Numbered from the stretch's first letter, positions 25,346 through 35,355 are shown. The stretch is 64,000 bases of DNA from Thiotrichaceae bacterium (GCA_011391085.1 JAABRD010000017.1:32349-96348), one strand, 5' to 3'. Notes: generated by a model from the letters alone, not told the origin. Translations and numbers: made by a program.

Positions 25346-26296
25346 TTACTCGATTCGAGACAGCGGACGGTCTTTCGTGAAAGACGCTTTCGTGAGTTCA
25401 CTGATTCCACCAATTGCACCGATGACGCCGGAAGCGTCTAAAGGCATAAAGATGAGTTTTTGATTATCTGCGGAGGCGATTTTCTGGAGGGCTTCTACAT
25501 ATTTTTGGGCGACAAAATAGTTGACGGCTTGGATACTGCCTTTGGCGATGGCTTCGGAGACCACGAGGGTGGCGTTCGCTTCCGCCTGGGCCAGACGTTC
25601 TCTGGCTTCGGCTTCTCGAAAGGCCGCTTCTTTACGTCCTTCGGCGGCCAAGATGGCCGCTTGCTTTTCACCTTCTGCCTTTAAAATTTCGGCTTGCCGT
25701 TTGCCTTCGGCTTCCAAAATATTGGCACGTTTGTCACGTTCGGCTTTCATTTGTCTCCCCATTGATTCAACCAGGTCTAGGGGAGGTGAAATATCTTTAA
25801 TTTCCACACGCAACACCTTGACGCCCCAAGGATTAGTGGCTTCATCCACGACTCGTAGCAGTTGGTGATTAATCTCGTCGCGTTTGGAGAGAAGTTCGTC
25901 TAAATCCATGGACCCCATGACGTTACGAATATTGGTCATGGTGAGATTTAAAATAGCAGAGCGGAGATTTTTGACCTGATAGGCCGCTTTGGCAGCGTCG
26001 ATGATTTGGTAAAAGACCACACCATCAACTTTGACCATCGCATTGTCTTTGGTGATAACCTCTTGGGCGGGAATGTCCATGACTTCTTCCATCATACTCA
26101 ATTTTTGGCCAATGAGGTCAACAAATGGGTAAATCAGGTTCAGACCGGGTTTAAGGGTGGTTCGGTACTTTCCAAAACGTTCGACAGTGTACTCCGTACC
26201 TTGCGGGACCGATTTGACGCCCATAAAGAGTACGACGGCGGCCAGGGTAAGAAATATAAAAGCAAAGATGGCAATAAAACTGAGGCTAGTTACCAT
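25346..26296 (-). CDS. qmcA: SPFH/Band 7 (paraslipin) protein, QmcA-like
   Basis: Membrane-anchored scaffold that forms large oligomeric cages with its NfeD partner. N-terminal helix ([20 protein letters not shown]), SPFH domain from [15 protein letters not shown] to about residue 190 ([38 protein letters not shown]), then a long Ala/Glu-rich coiled coil ([20 protein letters not shown]) and a C-terminal [15 protein letters not shown] segment. 316 residues, normal. First gene of a three-gene operon with nfeD and rhodanese. Confidence 0.93.
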   Translation of the reverse strand: MVTSLSFIAIFAFIFLTLAAVVLFMGVKSVPQGTEYTVERFGKYRTTLKPGLNLIYPFVDLIGQKLSMMEEVMDIPAQEVITKDNAMVKVDGVVFYQIIDAAKAAYQVKNLRSAILNLTMTNIRNVMGSMDLDELLSKRDEINHQLLRVVDEATNPWGVKVLRVEIKDISPPLDLVESMGRQMKAERDKRANILEAEGKRQAEILKAEGEKQAAILAAEGRKEAAFREAEARERLAQAEANATLVVSEAIAKGSIQAVNYFVAQKYVEALQKIASADNQKLIFMPLDASGVIGAIGGISELTKASFTKDRPLSRIE

Positions 26297-26377
26297 AATG
26301 TTCCTCTTGAGTATAGATTTCTAAAGTTGAGTTGGAGTATATTGTATCATTACTTTTGTACCTTCTCTCTTTTCCTG

Positions 26378-26452
26378 TAGGGTGGATTAAGCGAAGCGTA
26401 TCCACCAAATCCTATAACCCGTGGTGGATACGCTTCGCTTAATCCACCCTAC
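26378..26452. repeat. MITE-like palindrome, family B
   Basis: GTAGGGTGGATTAAGCGAAG ... CTTCGCTTAATCCACCCTAC, arms almost identical to the copy at 1057-1135. It lies in the divergent gap between the SPFH operon and ttcA. A GAAACTAAGTTTCTTCTC hairpin and a TTGCGC/TTTGCGTAA pair (26498-26547) follow before ttcA. Confidence 0.85.
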
Positions 26453-26570
26453 ATTTTAAATCAAAATGGTACAAGGGTGAAAGAATATTACTATATGACT
26501 TGCGCAACAAAGCCAAAGAAACTAAGTTTCTTCTCACTTTGCGTAATTTTAAAACTAAAATTTTTAGACT

Positions 26571-27308
26571 ATGAATCATTTTATCACACCACCCAAATCT
26601 TTACTAAGTTGCGCCGGCCGTGCCATTGCCGATTACACCATGATTCAGGCCGGTGACCGCGTGTTGGTAGCCCTATCAGGGGGTAAAGATTCCTTGTCAC
26701 TGTTACACATTTTAGCACATTTACAACGTCATGCGCCTGTCTATTTTGAATTGGGGGCCATGACGGTGGATCCCCAGATTCCAGGTTTTGACCCCTCGCC
26801 TCTCAAAGATTATCTGGCAAAATTAGACATTCCTTATTTTTACTGTACCCAACCCATTTTGGAAGAGGCTACGCAAAGAATGGGCAATGACTCTTTTTGT
26901 GCCTATTGCGCCAGAATGAAACGGGGTATTATGTATACAACGGCGCGTCACCACCATTACAACGTCTTAGCATTGGGCCAACATCTGGATGATGTGGCTG
27001 AAAGTTTCTTGATGTCGGCCCTCTATCAAGGCAATTTACAAACCATGAAAGCGCATTATACCAATGATGCAGGCGATGTGCGAGTGATACGTCCATTAAT
27101 TTATGCACGGGAACGGCAAACGGCTGATTTTGCTAAAAATTTACCTGTGATTGCGGATAATTGTCCGGCCTGTTTTAGTCAACCGACACAACGTACCCAT
27201 ATTAAGGGATTCTTAGCTAATGAAGAAGCCCAGCATAAACATATTTTTAAAAATTTGCTTCATGCGATGCGGCCGTTAATGGATGAAAGAAGAAACTTAG
27301 TTTCTTGA
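26571..27308 (+). CDS. ttcA: tRNA 2-thiocytidine(32) synthetase TtcA
   Basis: Adds sulfur to C32 of certain tRNAs, including tRNA-Arg species. The PP-loop ATP site is VLVALSGGKDSLSLL (residues about 29-43). The iron-sulfur cysteines are in FCAYCARMKRG and in NCPACFSQP. LGQHLDDVAES is the family's HxxDD-type motif. 245 residues, near the short end for TtcA. The last residues (RRNLVS) are encoded by a GAAGAAACTTAGTTTCTT repeat, so the natural C-terminus may have been replaced. Confidence 0.9.
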   Translation: MNHFITPPKSLLSCAGRAIADYTMIQAGDRVLVALSGGKDSLSLLHILAHLQRHAPVYFELGAMTVDPQIPGFDPSPLKDYLAKLDIPYFYCTQPILEEATQRMGNDSFCAYCARMKRGIMYTTARHHHYNVLALGQHLDDVAESFLMSALYQGNLQTMKAHYTNDAGDVRVIRPLIYARERQTADFAKNLPVIADNCPACFSQPTQRTHIKGFLANEEAQHKHIFKNLLHAMRPLMDERRNLVS

Positions 27309-27371
27309 AGAAACTTAGTTTCTCATCGTTCAAAAAAACTTAGTTTCTTCAAGAAACTTAGTTTCTCATCA
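27292..27371. repeat. AAGAAACTTAGTTTCTT palindrome repeats
   Basis: Four copies of the self-complementary AAGAAACTTAGTTTCTT unit in about 80 bases, the first within the end of ttcA. The same unit occurs at 26515-26534, 46600-46620 and 63000-63020. Confidence 0.75.
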
Positions 27372-27396
27372 TGATTTCCATAGACCCTAATCATAT

Positions 27397-29832
27397 ATGA
27401 TGAATTTCCTAAACTATATTCCAGTACCACAAGAATCGATTGTCTTACTCGGTAGCCTACTCGTCAGCGGTTTATTTTCCTTGATTCTCTGGCTATGGGC
27501 GACAGAATGGCAAAATCGTCAACGTTTGCAACGTGAATATCAGGAACGTCTCTTGACGGAGGAGAATTTACGTCTTCAATGCACTTCTCAGTTGCAACAA
27601 TTGGCTGAACAAAATGCCCAATTACAACAAGACCTCCAAAACCATCTTCAACTTTCAAAGGCATTACGTGCTACCGAAGAACGTTTTGAACTGGCCATGC
27701 GTGGCGCCAGTGATGGTTTATGGGATTGGGATTTACAAACCAATGAGGCTTATTTTTCGCCACGCTGGAAACAAATGTTGGGATATTCTGACGAGGAACT
27801 GATGAGTCATTTTGATGAATGGCATCAACGCCTCCATCCAGAGGAATTTGACAAAGTTATGTTGGACATCGACGCCTACCTGGAAAAAAAGACGCCCAGT
27901 TACGAAAGTCTCCACCGCATGAAACATAAAGATGGCCACTATGTTTGGATGTTGGTACGGGGACTGGCTTTATGGAATGCACAGGGTGACGCATTGCGCT
28001 TTATTGGTACCTATATGGATATGACTGCGCAAAAAGCGGCAGAGGAGAGGTTACGAGACAGTGAACAATATCGGCGCACCCTGATTGAAGAATCTCTCTT
28101 AGGTCTGGTGTTGGCCGATCTGGAAGGTCACATTCAAGAAGTCAATCCCGCGTATGCCAAGATTGTTGGTTACACGGTGGCAGAACTGAGTCAATATAGT
28201 TTACGGCACCTCGTTCCAGACAAATATTACTCTCTCGTTCAAGACCAATTGGAGAAAGTGAAAGCAACAGGACGTCTGGGACCGATTGAAAAAGAATATT
28301 TGCATAAAGATGGACATCTGGTGCCTGTCAGATGGTCCGGCTTGACCATTGACATTAAAGGTCGAACCCTTATTTGGAGTCATCTGGAAGACATTACCGA
28401 ACAGAAACGGGCCGAACAAGCCGAACAAGCTAGATTGGAAGCGGAACTGGCGAATCGTGCTAAGAGTGCCTTTTTGGCCAACATGAGTCATGAGTTACGC
28501 ACCCCCCTAAACGGCATTTTAGGCTACGCCCAGATTCTTAAAATGGATAGGGAGTTGACCACGGAACAACAAGAAGGCGTTCAAATCATTCAACAATGCG
28601 GTGAATACTTGTTGACTCTGATTAATGACATCCTGGATATTTCTAAACTAGAAACGGGGGAGTTGCATCTATATCCTTCAGATTTCCACTTTGGAGATTT
28701 TCTCACCCATCTGACACAACTGTTTCAACTGCGGGCCCAAGAAAAAAAGATTTCTTTTGTGTATGAACCCTTGTCACGTCTGCCTGTCGGTGCCCACGCC
28801 GATGAAAAAAGATTACGTCAAATTTTGGTGCATCTGCTTGGCAATGCGGTAAAATTTACCAACAAGGGCGGAGTTACCTTGCAAATCAGTTATTCCGACG
28901 GTAATATTCATTTTGTCGTCGAAGACACCGGCATTGGAGTTGTGCCTACGGATCTGGAAAGAATCTTTTTGCCCTTTCAACAGCCCAGTAAGCAATACAA
29001 TTATGCCAAAGTCGATGGTTTAGGCGTAGGACTGCCTTTGACCCAAAAATTGGTCCGGTTGATGGAAGGAGAAATCCAAGTACAGAGTACGTTAGGACGT
29101 GGTAGCACCTTTTCAGTCACGGTGAAATTACCAGAAATCCCCGGCTTAGTGAGACCCAAAACGCAATCACCAGTGATTCTTGGCTTTGAAGGCAAACCAC
29201 GGGTATTATTGGTAGTGGACGACAAATGGGAAAATCGTTCCGTACTGGTGAATCTATTAAAACCGTTAGGATTTGATTTGATTGAAGCCAACAATGGTCA
29301 GGAGGCATTAAATATCGTCCATGAAATACAACCCGACTTGATTTTAACGGATTTAGTGATGCCAGTGATGGACGGTTTTGAATTGGCCAGACAAATTCGG
29401 AAGATACCGGAAATCTCACATATTCCGATTATCGCCCTCTCTGCCAGCGTATTGGAACCGGGACAAACAGAAAGTATTCTAGCAGGTTGTAACGTCTGTC
29501 TGATGAAACCCATTCAGGCTTCAGAACTGCTAGACGCCTTGCAAAACTATTTGGGAATCACCTGGATTTATGAACAACCAGATTCTGGACAAAACCTCAA
29601 CTGCTATGGAGTTCTGGGGGACGAGGTTACCAATTTAATAGGCCCTGCGAATGAACAGGCGAATATTCTGTATCAATTGGTCCTCACCGAAGAACTTGGA
29701 GAAGTCGTGAAGGAAGTAGAAAAAATGGAACAAGACGATCCACAATTGACACCGTTTGCCAATCGAGTTCGGGAATTGGCCAAAGAATTTTGTGAAGAGA
29801 AAATTTGTGAATTGATTGAGAGATTTCTTTAA
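27397..29832 (+). CDS. Hybrid sensor histidine kinase (PAS-PAS-HisKA-HATPase-REC)
   Basis: 811 residues. One membrane helix (about 15-38), a Gln-rich coiled coil (about 48-90), PAS 1 (FELAMRGASDGLWDWDL, PAC end FIGTYMDMTAQK), PAS 2 (about 225-345), HisKA with phospho-acceptor His365 in ANMSHELRTPLNGIL, HATPase with HLLGNAVKFTNKGG and VEDTGIGV and GLGVGLPL, then a receiver domain with Asp652 in LILTDLVMPVMDGFEL. A C-terminal 90-residue region has no recognised domain. Almost no periplasmic part, so sensing is probably cytoplasmic through PAS. The output partner is not adjacent. Confidence 0.92.
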   Translation: MMNFLNYIPVPQESIVLLGSLLVSGLFSLILWLWATEWQNRQRLQREYQERLLTEENLRLQCTSQLQQLAEQNAQLQQDLQNHLQLSKALRATEERFELAMRGASDGLWDWDLQTNEAYFSPRWKQMLGYSDEELMSHFDEWHQRLHPEEFDKVMLDIDAYLEKKTPSYESLHRMKHKDGHYVWMLVRGLALWNAQGDALRFIGTYMDMTAQKAAEERLRDSEQYRRTLIEESLLGLVLADLEGHIQEVNPAYAKIVGYTVAELSQYSLRHLVPDKYYSLVQDQLEKVKATGRLGPIEKEYLHKDGHLVPVRWSGLTIDIKGRTLIWSHLEDITEQKRAEQAEQARLEAELANRAKSAFLANMSHELRTPLNGILGYAQILKMDRELTTEQQEGVQIIQQCGEYLLTLINDILDISKLETGELHLYPSDFHFGDFLTHLTQLFQLRAQEKKISFVYEPLSRLPVGAHADEKRLRQILVHLLGNAVKFTNKGGVTLQISYSDGNIHFVVEDTGIGVVPTDLERIFLPFQQPSKQYNYAKVDGLGVGLPLTQKLVRLMEGEIQVQSTLGRGSTFSVTVKLPEIPGLVRPKTQSPVILGFEGKPRVLLVVDDKWENRSVLVNLLKPLGFDLIEANNGQEALNIVHEIQPDLILTDLVMPVMDGFELARQIRKIPEISHIPIIALSASVLEPGQTESILAGCNVCLMKPIQASELLDALQNYLGITWIYEQPDSGQNLNCYGVLGDEVTNLIGPANEQANILYQLVLTEELGEVVKEVEKMEQDDPQLTPFANRVRELAKEFCEEKICELIERFL

Positions 29833-29867
29833 ATCCAGGACTTACGCAACCACTTTTGTAACTCGTT

Positions 29868-29990
29868 GAATTGACACCCCCCTAGCCCCCCGCACGCGGG
29901 GGGAAGTCACTCTCCCCGTGTACGGGGTCACTCCCTCCGTGTACGGGGGCAGGGGGGTATAAATGAAGAATATTACTATAATATGGAATG
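29868..29990. repeat. G/C-tract palindrome (CCCCCCTAGCCCCCCGCACGC type)
   Basis: ACCCCCCTAGCCCCCCGCAC ... GTGTACGGGGGCAGGGGGGT, with two inner GTGTACGGGG units, ending in AATGAAGAATATTACTATAA. The same ending follows the related element at 55616-55680. No gene in 29833-30060. Confidence 0.75.
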
Positions 29991-30060
29991 TAACTTTTTA
30001 TGATTGATGGGTTGTTATGTCAGTACCTGTGCATAACAACCCCTCATCCAGTTGACAATG

Positions 30061-30489
30061 TTAGCTGTCATACGGTTCAAACCGCCTTTTATCAAAGTGA
30101 AAAGTCATGAAATCCCCGTCCTCATCAATCACCCCTAACACTATATCCAACGGTTCGCGGAAATAGGGGGAACCAGGCTCGCGGTCAGCTTGTTCGAGAG
30201 TTTTCTCTAACAGTTCCATGACAATAGCAGGTTGACCTTCCTTGGGTAACTTCTTATTCTTCAAGCCCGGTTTCCATTTCACCAGTTGTCTTTGTTGGAA
30301 GGTGTGAGTTTGGAAAAAGCTATCGTGTGCAGCTTGCAGTTTTTGAGTATCAGCCTCACCATAGCTGTTTATTACTGGTCCAGTCTGTAATTGGGCGAAA
30401 AGCTTCAGAATCATTTCTGGATTCTGTTTCAGTACGGTCTTTATGCCTTCTTCTAATAGGACCTTTATTTCTTTGGAACTATCCGACAT
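30061..30489 (-). CDS. Unknown conserved-type small protein (cluster gene 3)
   Basis: 142 residues, no family named. The N-terminal half is helical (IKVLLEEGIKTVLKQNPEMI); the C-terminal half has a distinctive pattern: QLVKWKPGLKNKKLP, PAIVMELLEKTL, GSPYFREPLDIVLGVIDEDG and FHFDKRRFEPYD. The conserved-looking tail suggests a small beta domain. It follows the DUF6575-like gene (78-base gap) on the same strand, and AGGAG lies before its start (30496-30500 on the plus strand as complement). Likely one transcription unit with the two upstream genes. Confidence 0.6.
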   Translation of the reverse strand: MSDSSKEIKVLLEEGIKTVLKQNPEMILKLFAQLQTGPVINSYGEADTQKLQAAHDSFFQTHTFQQRQLVKWKPGLKNKKLPKEGQPAIVMELLEKTLEQADREPGSPYFREPLDIVLGVIDEDGDFMTFHFDKRRFEPYDS

Positions 30490-30567
30490 ATCTTACGTCT
30501 CCTTTGTTATGGTACTTCATGAGTAGGTAGTGAAGAAATTGTATCTGGAATGAATGGGGTAAATTCC

Positions 30568-31551
30568 CTAAGCGGCACGCTTCGTTTCCCATTCTTTACA
30601 GTTCGTTCCCCATTCTTCATTTGCTGCGGATTTCTCAATTTTGAATGGTTGGTCTACCAGTTGTTGTAGCACTTGTTCTAAAATTTCTCTTGAAATTCCA
30701 TAAATTAATTCAGTTGGTGAGGCACCACTGAGGCGTTGGCCCGGCTTGGGTAGCCAATCCTCATCTATAGTGTCACAACTGACGGCTTCAATTTGAGAAA
30801 CTCTTTCGTCATAGTAGGTAGTGACTTGGTAAACCCAATGATTTTCGGCACCCCGAAAAGCATCGTATAAATCAATTTGTCCAGTGCGAATCGCCACCAG
30901 GCGTTGCGGTGATAGATTGACATATAGCCAAAAGTCGGCGCTTTCAGTTTCGTCAAACCAAACTGCCAAAAAGAGTTGTCCACACGCATTTTGGCAAGTA
31001 AATAACCTTGGCCAATCATAGAATACATGAACTTCCATGATTGTAAGACTCCCCAGAAAAGTATGGGTGGGAAGCAGATGCTGAAGTTGTCGCGGATGAC
31101 GGTGAATGAGAGGAGAAGTCATCTCCTTATCTATCAAATTTTGCATCTCTTCACACCCCGCGTTTTCTACCAGCCAAGCCTTAATCAAACCTTTCGCAAG
31201 GTCTCTACTTTCTTCGGATAGTTCTAAGACGATCACTAATTCTTTTATCGTTTCTTGGTCATCTCCCGTAGGAAATTCATCTAGCCAAGCCGAAATAACT
31301 AAATGGTCGTTGGTAAGTTCTTCTTGGATAATTCTCACGGCCCTGTTTAAGGATGGACAAAGAACGCTGAAGATGGGATTACCATCAAAAAACTTCACGC
31401 CATTAGAGAACCTAGTTTTTAGCCACTCTCTACAAACCAGTGAAGTACCATTCTGCGACAACAGGTTATCAAACTGGTCTTTCCAGTCGTTTTCATTCAA
31501 AACATAGACTTCCTGATTTTCTAAGAAATCTTTGAACAGATGATGTACCAT
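30568..31551 (-). CDS. Unknown protein with a DUF6575-like C-terminal part (cluster gene 2)
   Basis: 327 residues. The first 165 residues are unlike anything I recognise, with an acidic helical segment (LVIVLELSEESRDLAKGLIK). From about residue 170 (MEVHVFYDWPRLFTCQNACG, LFLAVWFDETESADFWLYVN, LVAIRTGQIDLYDAFRGAE) the sequence follows the DUF6575 pattern as I remember it; this is recognition by eye. The final 30 residues are low-similarity (EEWGTNCKEWETKRAA). It lies 12 bases from cluster gene 1 and may be coupled with it. Confidence 0.55.
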   Translation of the reverse strand: MVHHLFKDFLENQEVYVLNENDWKDQFDNLLSQNGTSLVCREWLKTRFSNGVKFFDGNPIFSVLCPSLNRAVRIIQEELTNDHLVISAWLDEFPTGDDQETIKELVIVLELSEESRDLAKGLIKAWLVENAGCEEMQNLIDKEMTSPLIHRHPRQLQHLLPTHTFLGSLTIMEVHVFYDWPRLFTCQNACGQLFLAVWFDETESADFWLYVNLSPQRLVAIRTGQIDLYDAFRGAENHWVYQVTTYYDERVSQIEAVSCDTIDEDWLPKPGQRLSGASPTELIYGISREILEQVLQQLVDQPFKIEKSAANEEWGTNCKEWETKRAA

Positions 31552-31563
31552 AGTTTAACTCCT

Positions 31564-31869
31564 TTAGGGGACAAAGGCTTTACCTTTTATCACTTCAATA
31601 TCAACTTGAATGCCTTTCACTTTGATACCTTTGGGAAAACTTATGGAAACCTGTGCATCCGCACCACCATTGGCTGTGGCCCGTTCGACAAAAGTTCTCG
31701 CTTGTTCAAAAGCTTTCTTTCTTACCATAGCTTCCGCAAGCGGGATTTTGCGTTCCAATTTATCAATCAGGTCAAGACCTTCTTGTTTAGTAGGTGGTGT
31801 AGAACTTGACCATGATTCGGAGGCTTCTAAACCGCCACCTTGCGCTTGGATTCTACCACGATGTTCCAT
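31564..31869 (-). CDS. Unknown small protein (cluster gene 1)
   Basis: 101 residues; no family assigned. An acidic/helical middle (LDLIDKLERKIPLAEAMVRK, KAFEQARTFVERATANGG) precedes a C-terminal beta-like stretch (KGIKVKGIQVDIEVIKGKAF). Position at the head of three same-strand genes with short gaps suggests a single operon; the start is uncertain because no clear ribosome site is seen before ATG 31869. Confidence 0.5.
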   Translation of the reverse strand: MEHRGRIQAQGGGLEASESWSSSTPPTKQEGLDLIDKLERKIPLAEAMVRKKAFEQARTFVERATANGGADAQVSISFPKGIKVKGIQVDIEVIKGKAFVP

Positions 31870-31950
31870 AACGGGTCCCCATTCAGTATTATTCAGTTTG
31901 GAGCCACAACAACTTTACCCAGTCTCTACTTTGATTTCCCTAACCATTAA

Positions 31951-31983
31951 AGACCTCGTAAGTCTTCAAAACCGACGAGGTCT
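31951..31983 (-). terminator. Hairpin downstream of the beta-propeller gene
   Basis: AGACCTCGT and ACGAGGTCT form a 9-bp stem around an AAGTCTTCAAAACCG loop, starting 16 bases after the stop of the minus-strand propeller gene. A related hairpin (AAACCTGACAGGT...ATCTGTCAGGTTT) lies near 42156. On the minus strand only a short, mixed T tract follows, so termination is plausible but not certain. Confidence 0.45.
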
Positions 31984-31998
31984 CAAGTGACATCCCTC

Positions 31999-34900
31999 CT
32001 ACCAACTGATTTCCTTAATCCCCGTAAACCCTTCCGCCGTCCAAATCTTGGAAGCGGTCAACACGGTTGCATCTGAAGACCCATACGGGCAAGTCTCCAA
32101 GTGTTTGAGTAACGTGGCTTGACTGGCCGGTTGCAGTTGATAAACGTCGCAACCACCATCTTGATATGGTGGCATGATAGCCATTTTATCACTGGCTACA
32201 GCTTCTGACCTAACCATGGCATCTCCCTCTAACATGGGATAGTACCAAGAGTAACTGGGAGAGAGAAGCACCACGTCTTTGGAAATGGCTTGGATATTCC
32301 ATACCCCTTTAAACGTCCATTGCCCATCGTCAGCCAATTCTCGTGCTGGACTCAGTTTGAGAATTTGCGTCGTCTGTTCCTCTGGTTGAGTGGTTTCGGG
32401 AGTCTCTACTGGAGGAACGCTACGTGCATCCGCAGGAGTGACTGCCGTGTCCACGGCCATCTCTTCGTCCACAGCCATCTCTTCATACTCTTCATAATAG
32501 ACTGGCCCCCAATAACGGTCTTGCGTTTCGCATTTGACATACAGAGACTCTTGATTGACCCAACGCACTTCGGAATAGTCGCGACAAGGTAAGTGACGAC
32601 TACTCAGTAATCGCGCTTCGTTGTCAGACAGTGCCAGTAAGTTCAAACGCAATTTGCCATCGTTGGTACTTTCCTGAGTAATCAATTCACCCGTGGCCGT
32701 GATACCTAGCGGTCTGCCAGGAATGAGACGACGTGGGGCTTCAATCGCAGGGTCAGCTTTGATCTGCCAACTCCGTAAAGTCCATTGCGTTTCCCAGGTG
32801 TCACTTTTGGGTACCACTAAATGGGCTGTCTGAGGACTGGCCTTCGGGTCAAACGGTTGTTGTTCACCCACGTAAAACCAACCGTCGTGAACCAGTGGCA
32901 TACTCCGATCATACCATACGGGATAGGCAATACTAGCTTCTTCGGTCACGCCTTCACTACCCTCAGAGGTTGCACCAGTGTCAGTAGTCTCCGTAGCAGA
33001 CTCTTCAGCAGCTGGCATCGGCACAGGCGTTTCCCCGGCCACTTTTTCCAACATCTGCGGAGGATACACTTGTCCCGTACTAACATCTAACACCTGCACA
33101 GCCAGAGGACTGTAACTGTTATAGAACACCGCTAAGTTGCCATCCATTTGGAGACTGCCATAGCCTTTCGGTACACTCCAACCTTGGGTAGGCGTTTCTA
33201 AATTGGACGGACTATAACGGTAAAGGCGGTGATAACCATTGTTCCCCCAACTGGCGGCCCATAAATCCCCGTCTTTCTGAATCAACCAGTTGAGGTTACT
33301 GGCCAATTCCAACTCACCTAGCACTTGCGGTTTCGTACCCACTCCCCAGCGCACGGTAAGAAGCATCTGGTCACCTAACGTGGCCAGCGTGTCAGGGGTC
33401 AGGGAGAGACTGCGTTGCAGGGAAACAGGACTGTCCACCAGACCAGCATCTTGAATTTGATTCCCCATCAAGGAGACGATTTGTAAGAAACTGCCACCAT
33501 TCGCATCCCAGGCTTCAATCGGCAACGCGGCAAACGCATCGTCCCAATCTAGTAACAACGCCCGTTCTTCATCTAAAGCCAGTGACCAACTATAAGTGAC
33601 TCGGTTAGTCAGCGGCGTGAATTTGCTTAACAAGGCCGGTTTAGTGGGGTCGGCTACGTCAAAGAGACTCATGGCGACGCGGCGCACCCACATATCTTTG
33701 GATTCCCCTTCAGCAGGTTGGTCGTCAATGCCGACGGCAAATAGACGATTGTCATGGAAGAAGAGTTTTTCCGACCAACCTGGCACTATCAGTTCCCCCA
33801 AAATGGTCGGTTTAGTCGGTTGACTGAGGTCGATCACCCATAACGGGTCTGTACGTTCATACGTGACCACAAAGGCACGGTCATTGACAAAACGAGTGGC
33901 AAAGAGGTCTTCGCCAGGGGCTATGTCACTGACTTGACCTAGCAGGTCCAGCTTGGGTGAGAGGAGGTCATACACGGCCAAGGTACTGCCTTTCTGGCGG
34001 TCTTCGGGGCCATAGACGACACGAAATTGTTGGTTGCTAACATCCATGTGAAATTCCGAAGGCACTCTGCCAGGCACTTTCAACAAGGGGAGGGCAACCA
34101 ATTTACCTTCCGTTTTGGCCAGATCAAAGATAGCCAGTTGAGTGCTAATCCAATCATTGGGATCGTCATTGGCAATCGTGAGATGGTCTTGGAAAATGGC
34201 TATGCGAGGAGAATAACCACCGACTTGAACACTGTCAGTCTCTTCCAACATCCCATTACTAGGGTTGAGACGTAACGCATTCACTTTGACGACATTACTG
34301 GTACACCCCATACATTCGGGTGTGTCCAGCGTGACGTAATCTTGAGTGACGGTGTAAATAAAATCCCCCCGGCGCCGCGATTCAGAGAAGGTGCCTGACA
34401 ACGTTTTGTCTTGCACGGTGGTCAATTTACCATCCCCACTTGGAGTTAACACCGTAAGATGCGTACCTGCTTCCATACTGGTGTAATCCGTTTGCAACAG
34501 GATATAATAAGACCCCATCACATACAGTTCCCGTGGACTACCAGATAAGGTCGTCCACCCGACGAGACGTGGTTTATTGACATCAGATAAGTCAATGACT
34601 TGGAAGCGATTGGCTTGCCCATTAGCATAGAGAAGTTGATTCCCGACCAGACGGAAAATATCTGGTTTTTCTGTGGAGGGCGCACCACTGGCATCATCTT
34701 TAGCGGCAGTTGTGGATTCCGCCGCAGGGGCCGCCGTAGGGGCTGCGGCACCAGCTTCAGGGGCTGCGGTATCTTTGTCCATGCTGACTTCGCTGGCTTC
34801 TTCCGCGCTGGCTTCTTCCGTATTTCCATAAGCCCCTTCGCCATTGCGACTGACTTCACTTTGAGGAGGCAAGAAGAATTGTTGATAGGGCAGACGTTCA

Positions 34901-35355
34901 CGCCCTGCATCTAACGTCAAAGGCAATAGAGAAGCCGCTTGCCAATCTGCATCTAGGGTGGGGTCTTGACCAGGTTCGGTGGCCACCAATGCCAAAAAAC
35001 AACGATGGTCTTTCGGACACTCTTGGTCTAAAGAACCGATGGCAGTGATGTCAAACTGTTGTATGTCCAACGGCGATTGGCTGACAGGCAAAATGCCTTC
35101 CTGCCAACCTTCTTTGCCAAACCCCCAGGTCCAGGATAAAAACATCGGCTGCTTATCCTGCGCATCGAGGTCTAACCACACCAAATACACATCGACTTGG
35201 CTAAGGTCACGGTCACTGCTGACTTTGACTTGGTCAGCGGCATCTTTTTTGCCTGGTTGCAAGGTGACTTGCCAGGCAAAGGCTTGGACGCCGTATAAAA
35301 TAAGCCCCCCAAGGAGGGCGCGAGTAAATAATTTTCGAGTGAATAATTTTCGCAT
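31999..35355 (-). CDS. Secreted beta-propeller domain protein (PF09826-like)
   Basis: 1118 residues with a signal peptide (ALLGGLILYGVQAFA). N-terminal Ig-like or beta region to about 160, an acidic Ala/Glu/Pro-rich linker (about 165-235), then a long beta-propeller region with WD-unrelated blades: IFRLVGNQLLYANGQANRFQ, VIDLSDVNKPRLVGW, DFIYTVTQDYVTLDTPECMG, WVIDLSQPTKPTILGELIVP. This fits the family of secreted proteins with a C-terminal beta-propeller. A second acidic linker is near residues 795-820 and another near 990-1030. Role unknown; probably periplasmic or surface. A 15-base direct repeat duplicates RKLFT at the very start. Confidence 0.8.
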   Translation of the reverse strand: MRKLFTRKLFTRALLGGLILYGVQAFAWQVTLQPGKKDAADQVKVSSDRDLSQVDVYLVWLDLDAQDKQPMFLSWTWGFGKEGWQEGILPVSQSPLDIQQFDITAIGSLDQECPKDHRCFLALVATEPGQDPTLDADWQAASLLPLTLDAGRERLPYQQFFLPPQSEVSRNGEGAYGNTEEASAEEASEVSMDKDTAAPEAGAAAPTAAPAAESTTAAKDDASGAPSTEKPDIFRLVGNQLLYANGQANRFQVIDLSDVNKPRLVGWTTLSGSPRELYVMGSYYILLQTDYTSMEAGTHLTVLTPSGDGKLTTVQDKTLSGTFSESRRRGDFIYTVTQDYVTLDTPECMGCTSNVVKVNALRLNPSNGMLEETDSVQVGGYSPRIAIFQDHLTIANDDPNDWISTQLAIFDLAKTEGKLVALPLLKVPGRVPSEFHMDVSNQQFRVVYGPEDRQKGSTLAVYDLLSPKLDLLGQVSDIAPGEDLFATRFVNDRAFVVTYERTDPLWVIDLSQPTKPTILGELIVPGWSEKLFFHDNRLFAVGIDDQPAEGESKDMWVRRVAMSLFDVADPTKPALLSKFTPLTNRVTYSWSLALDEERALLLDWDDAFAALPIEAWDANGGSFLQIVSLMGNQIQDAGLVDSPVSLQRSLSLTPDTLATLGDQMLLTVRWGVGTKPQVLGELELASNLNWLIQKDGDLWAASWGNNGYHRLYRYSPSNLETPTQGWSVPKGYGSLQMDGNLAVFYNSYSPLAVQVLDVSTGQVYPPQMLEKVAGETPVPMPAAEESATETTDTGATSEGSEGVTEEASIAYPVWYDRSMPLVHDGWFYVGEQQPFDPKASPQTAHLVVPKSDTWETQWTLRSWQIKADPAIEAPRRLIPGRPLGITATGELITQESTNDGKLRLNLLALSDNEARLLSSRHLPCRDYSEVRWVNQESLYVKCETQDRYWGPVYYEEYEEMAVDEEMAVDTAVTPADARSVPPVETPETTQPEEQTTQILKLSPARELADDGQWTFKGVWNIQAISKDVVLLSPSYSWYYPMLEGDAMVRSEAVASDKMAIMPPYQDGGCDVYQLQPASQATLLKHLETCPYGSSDATVLTASKIWTAEGFTGIKEISW

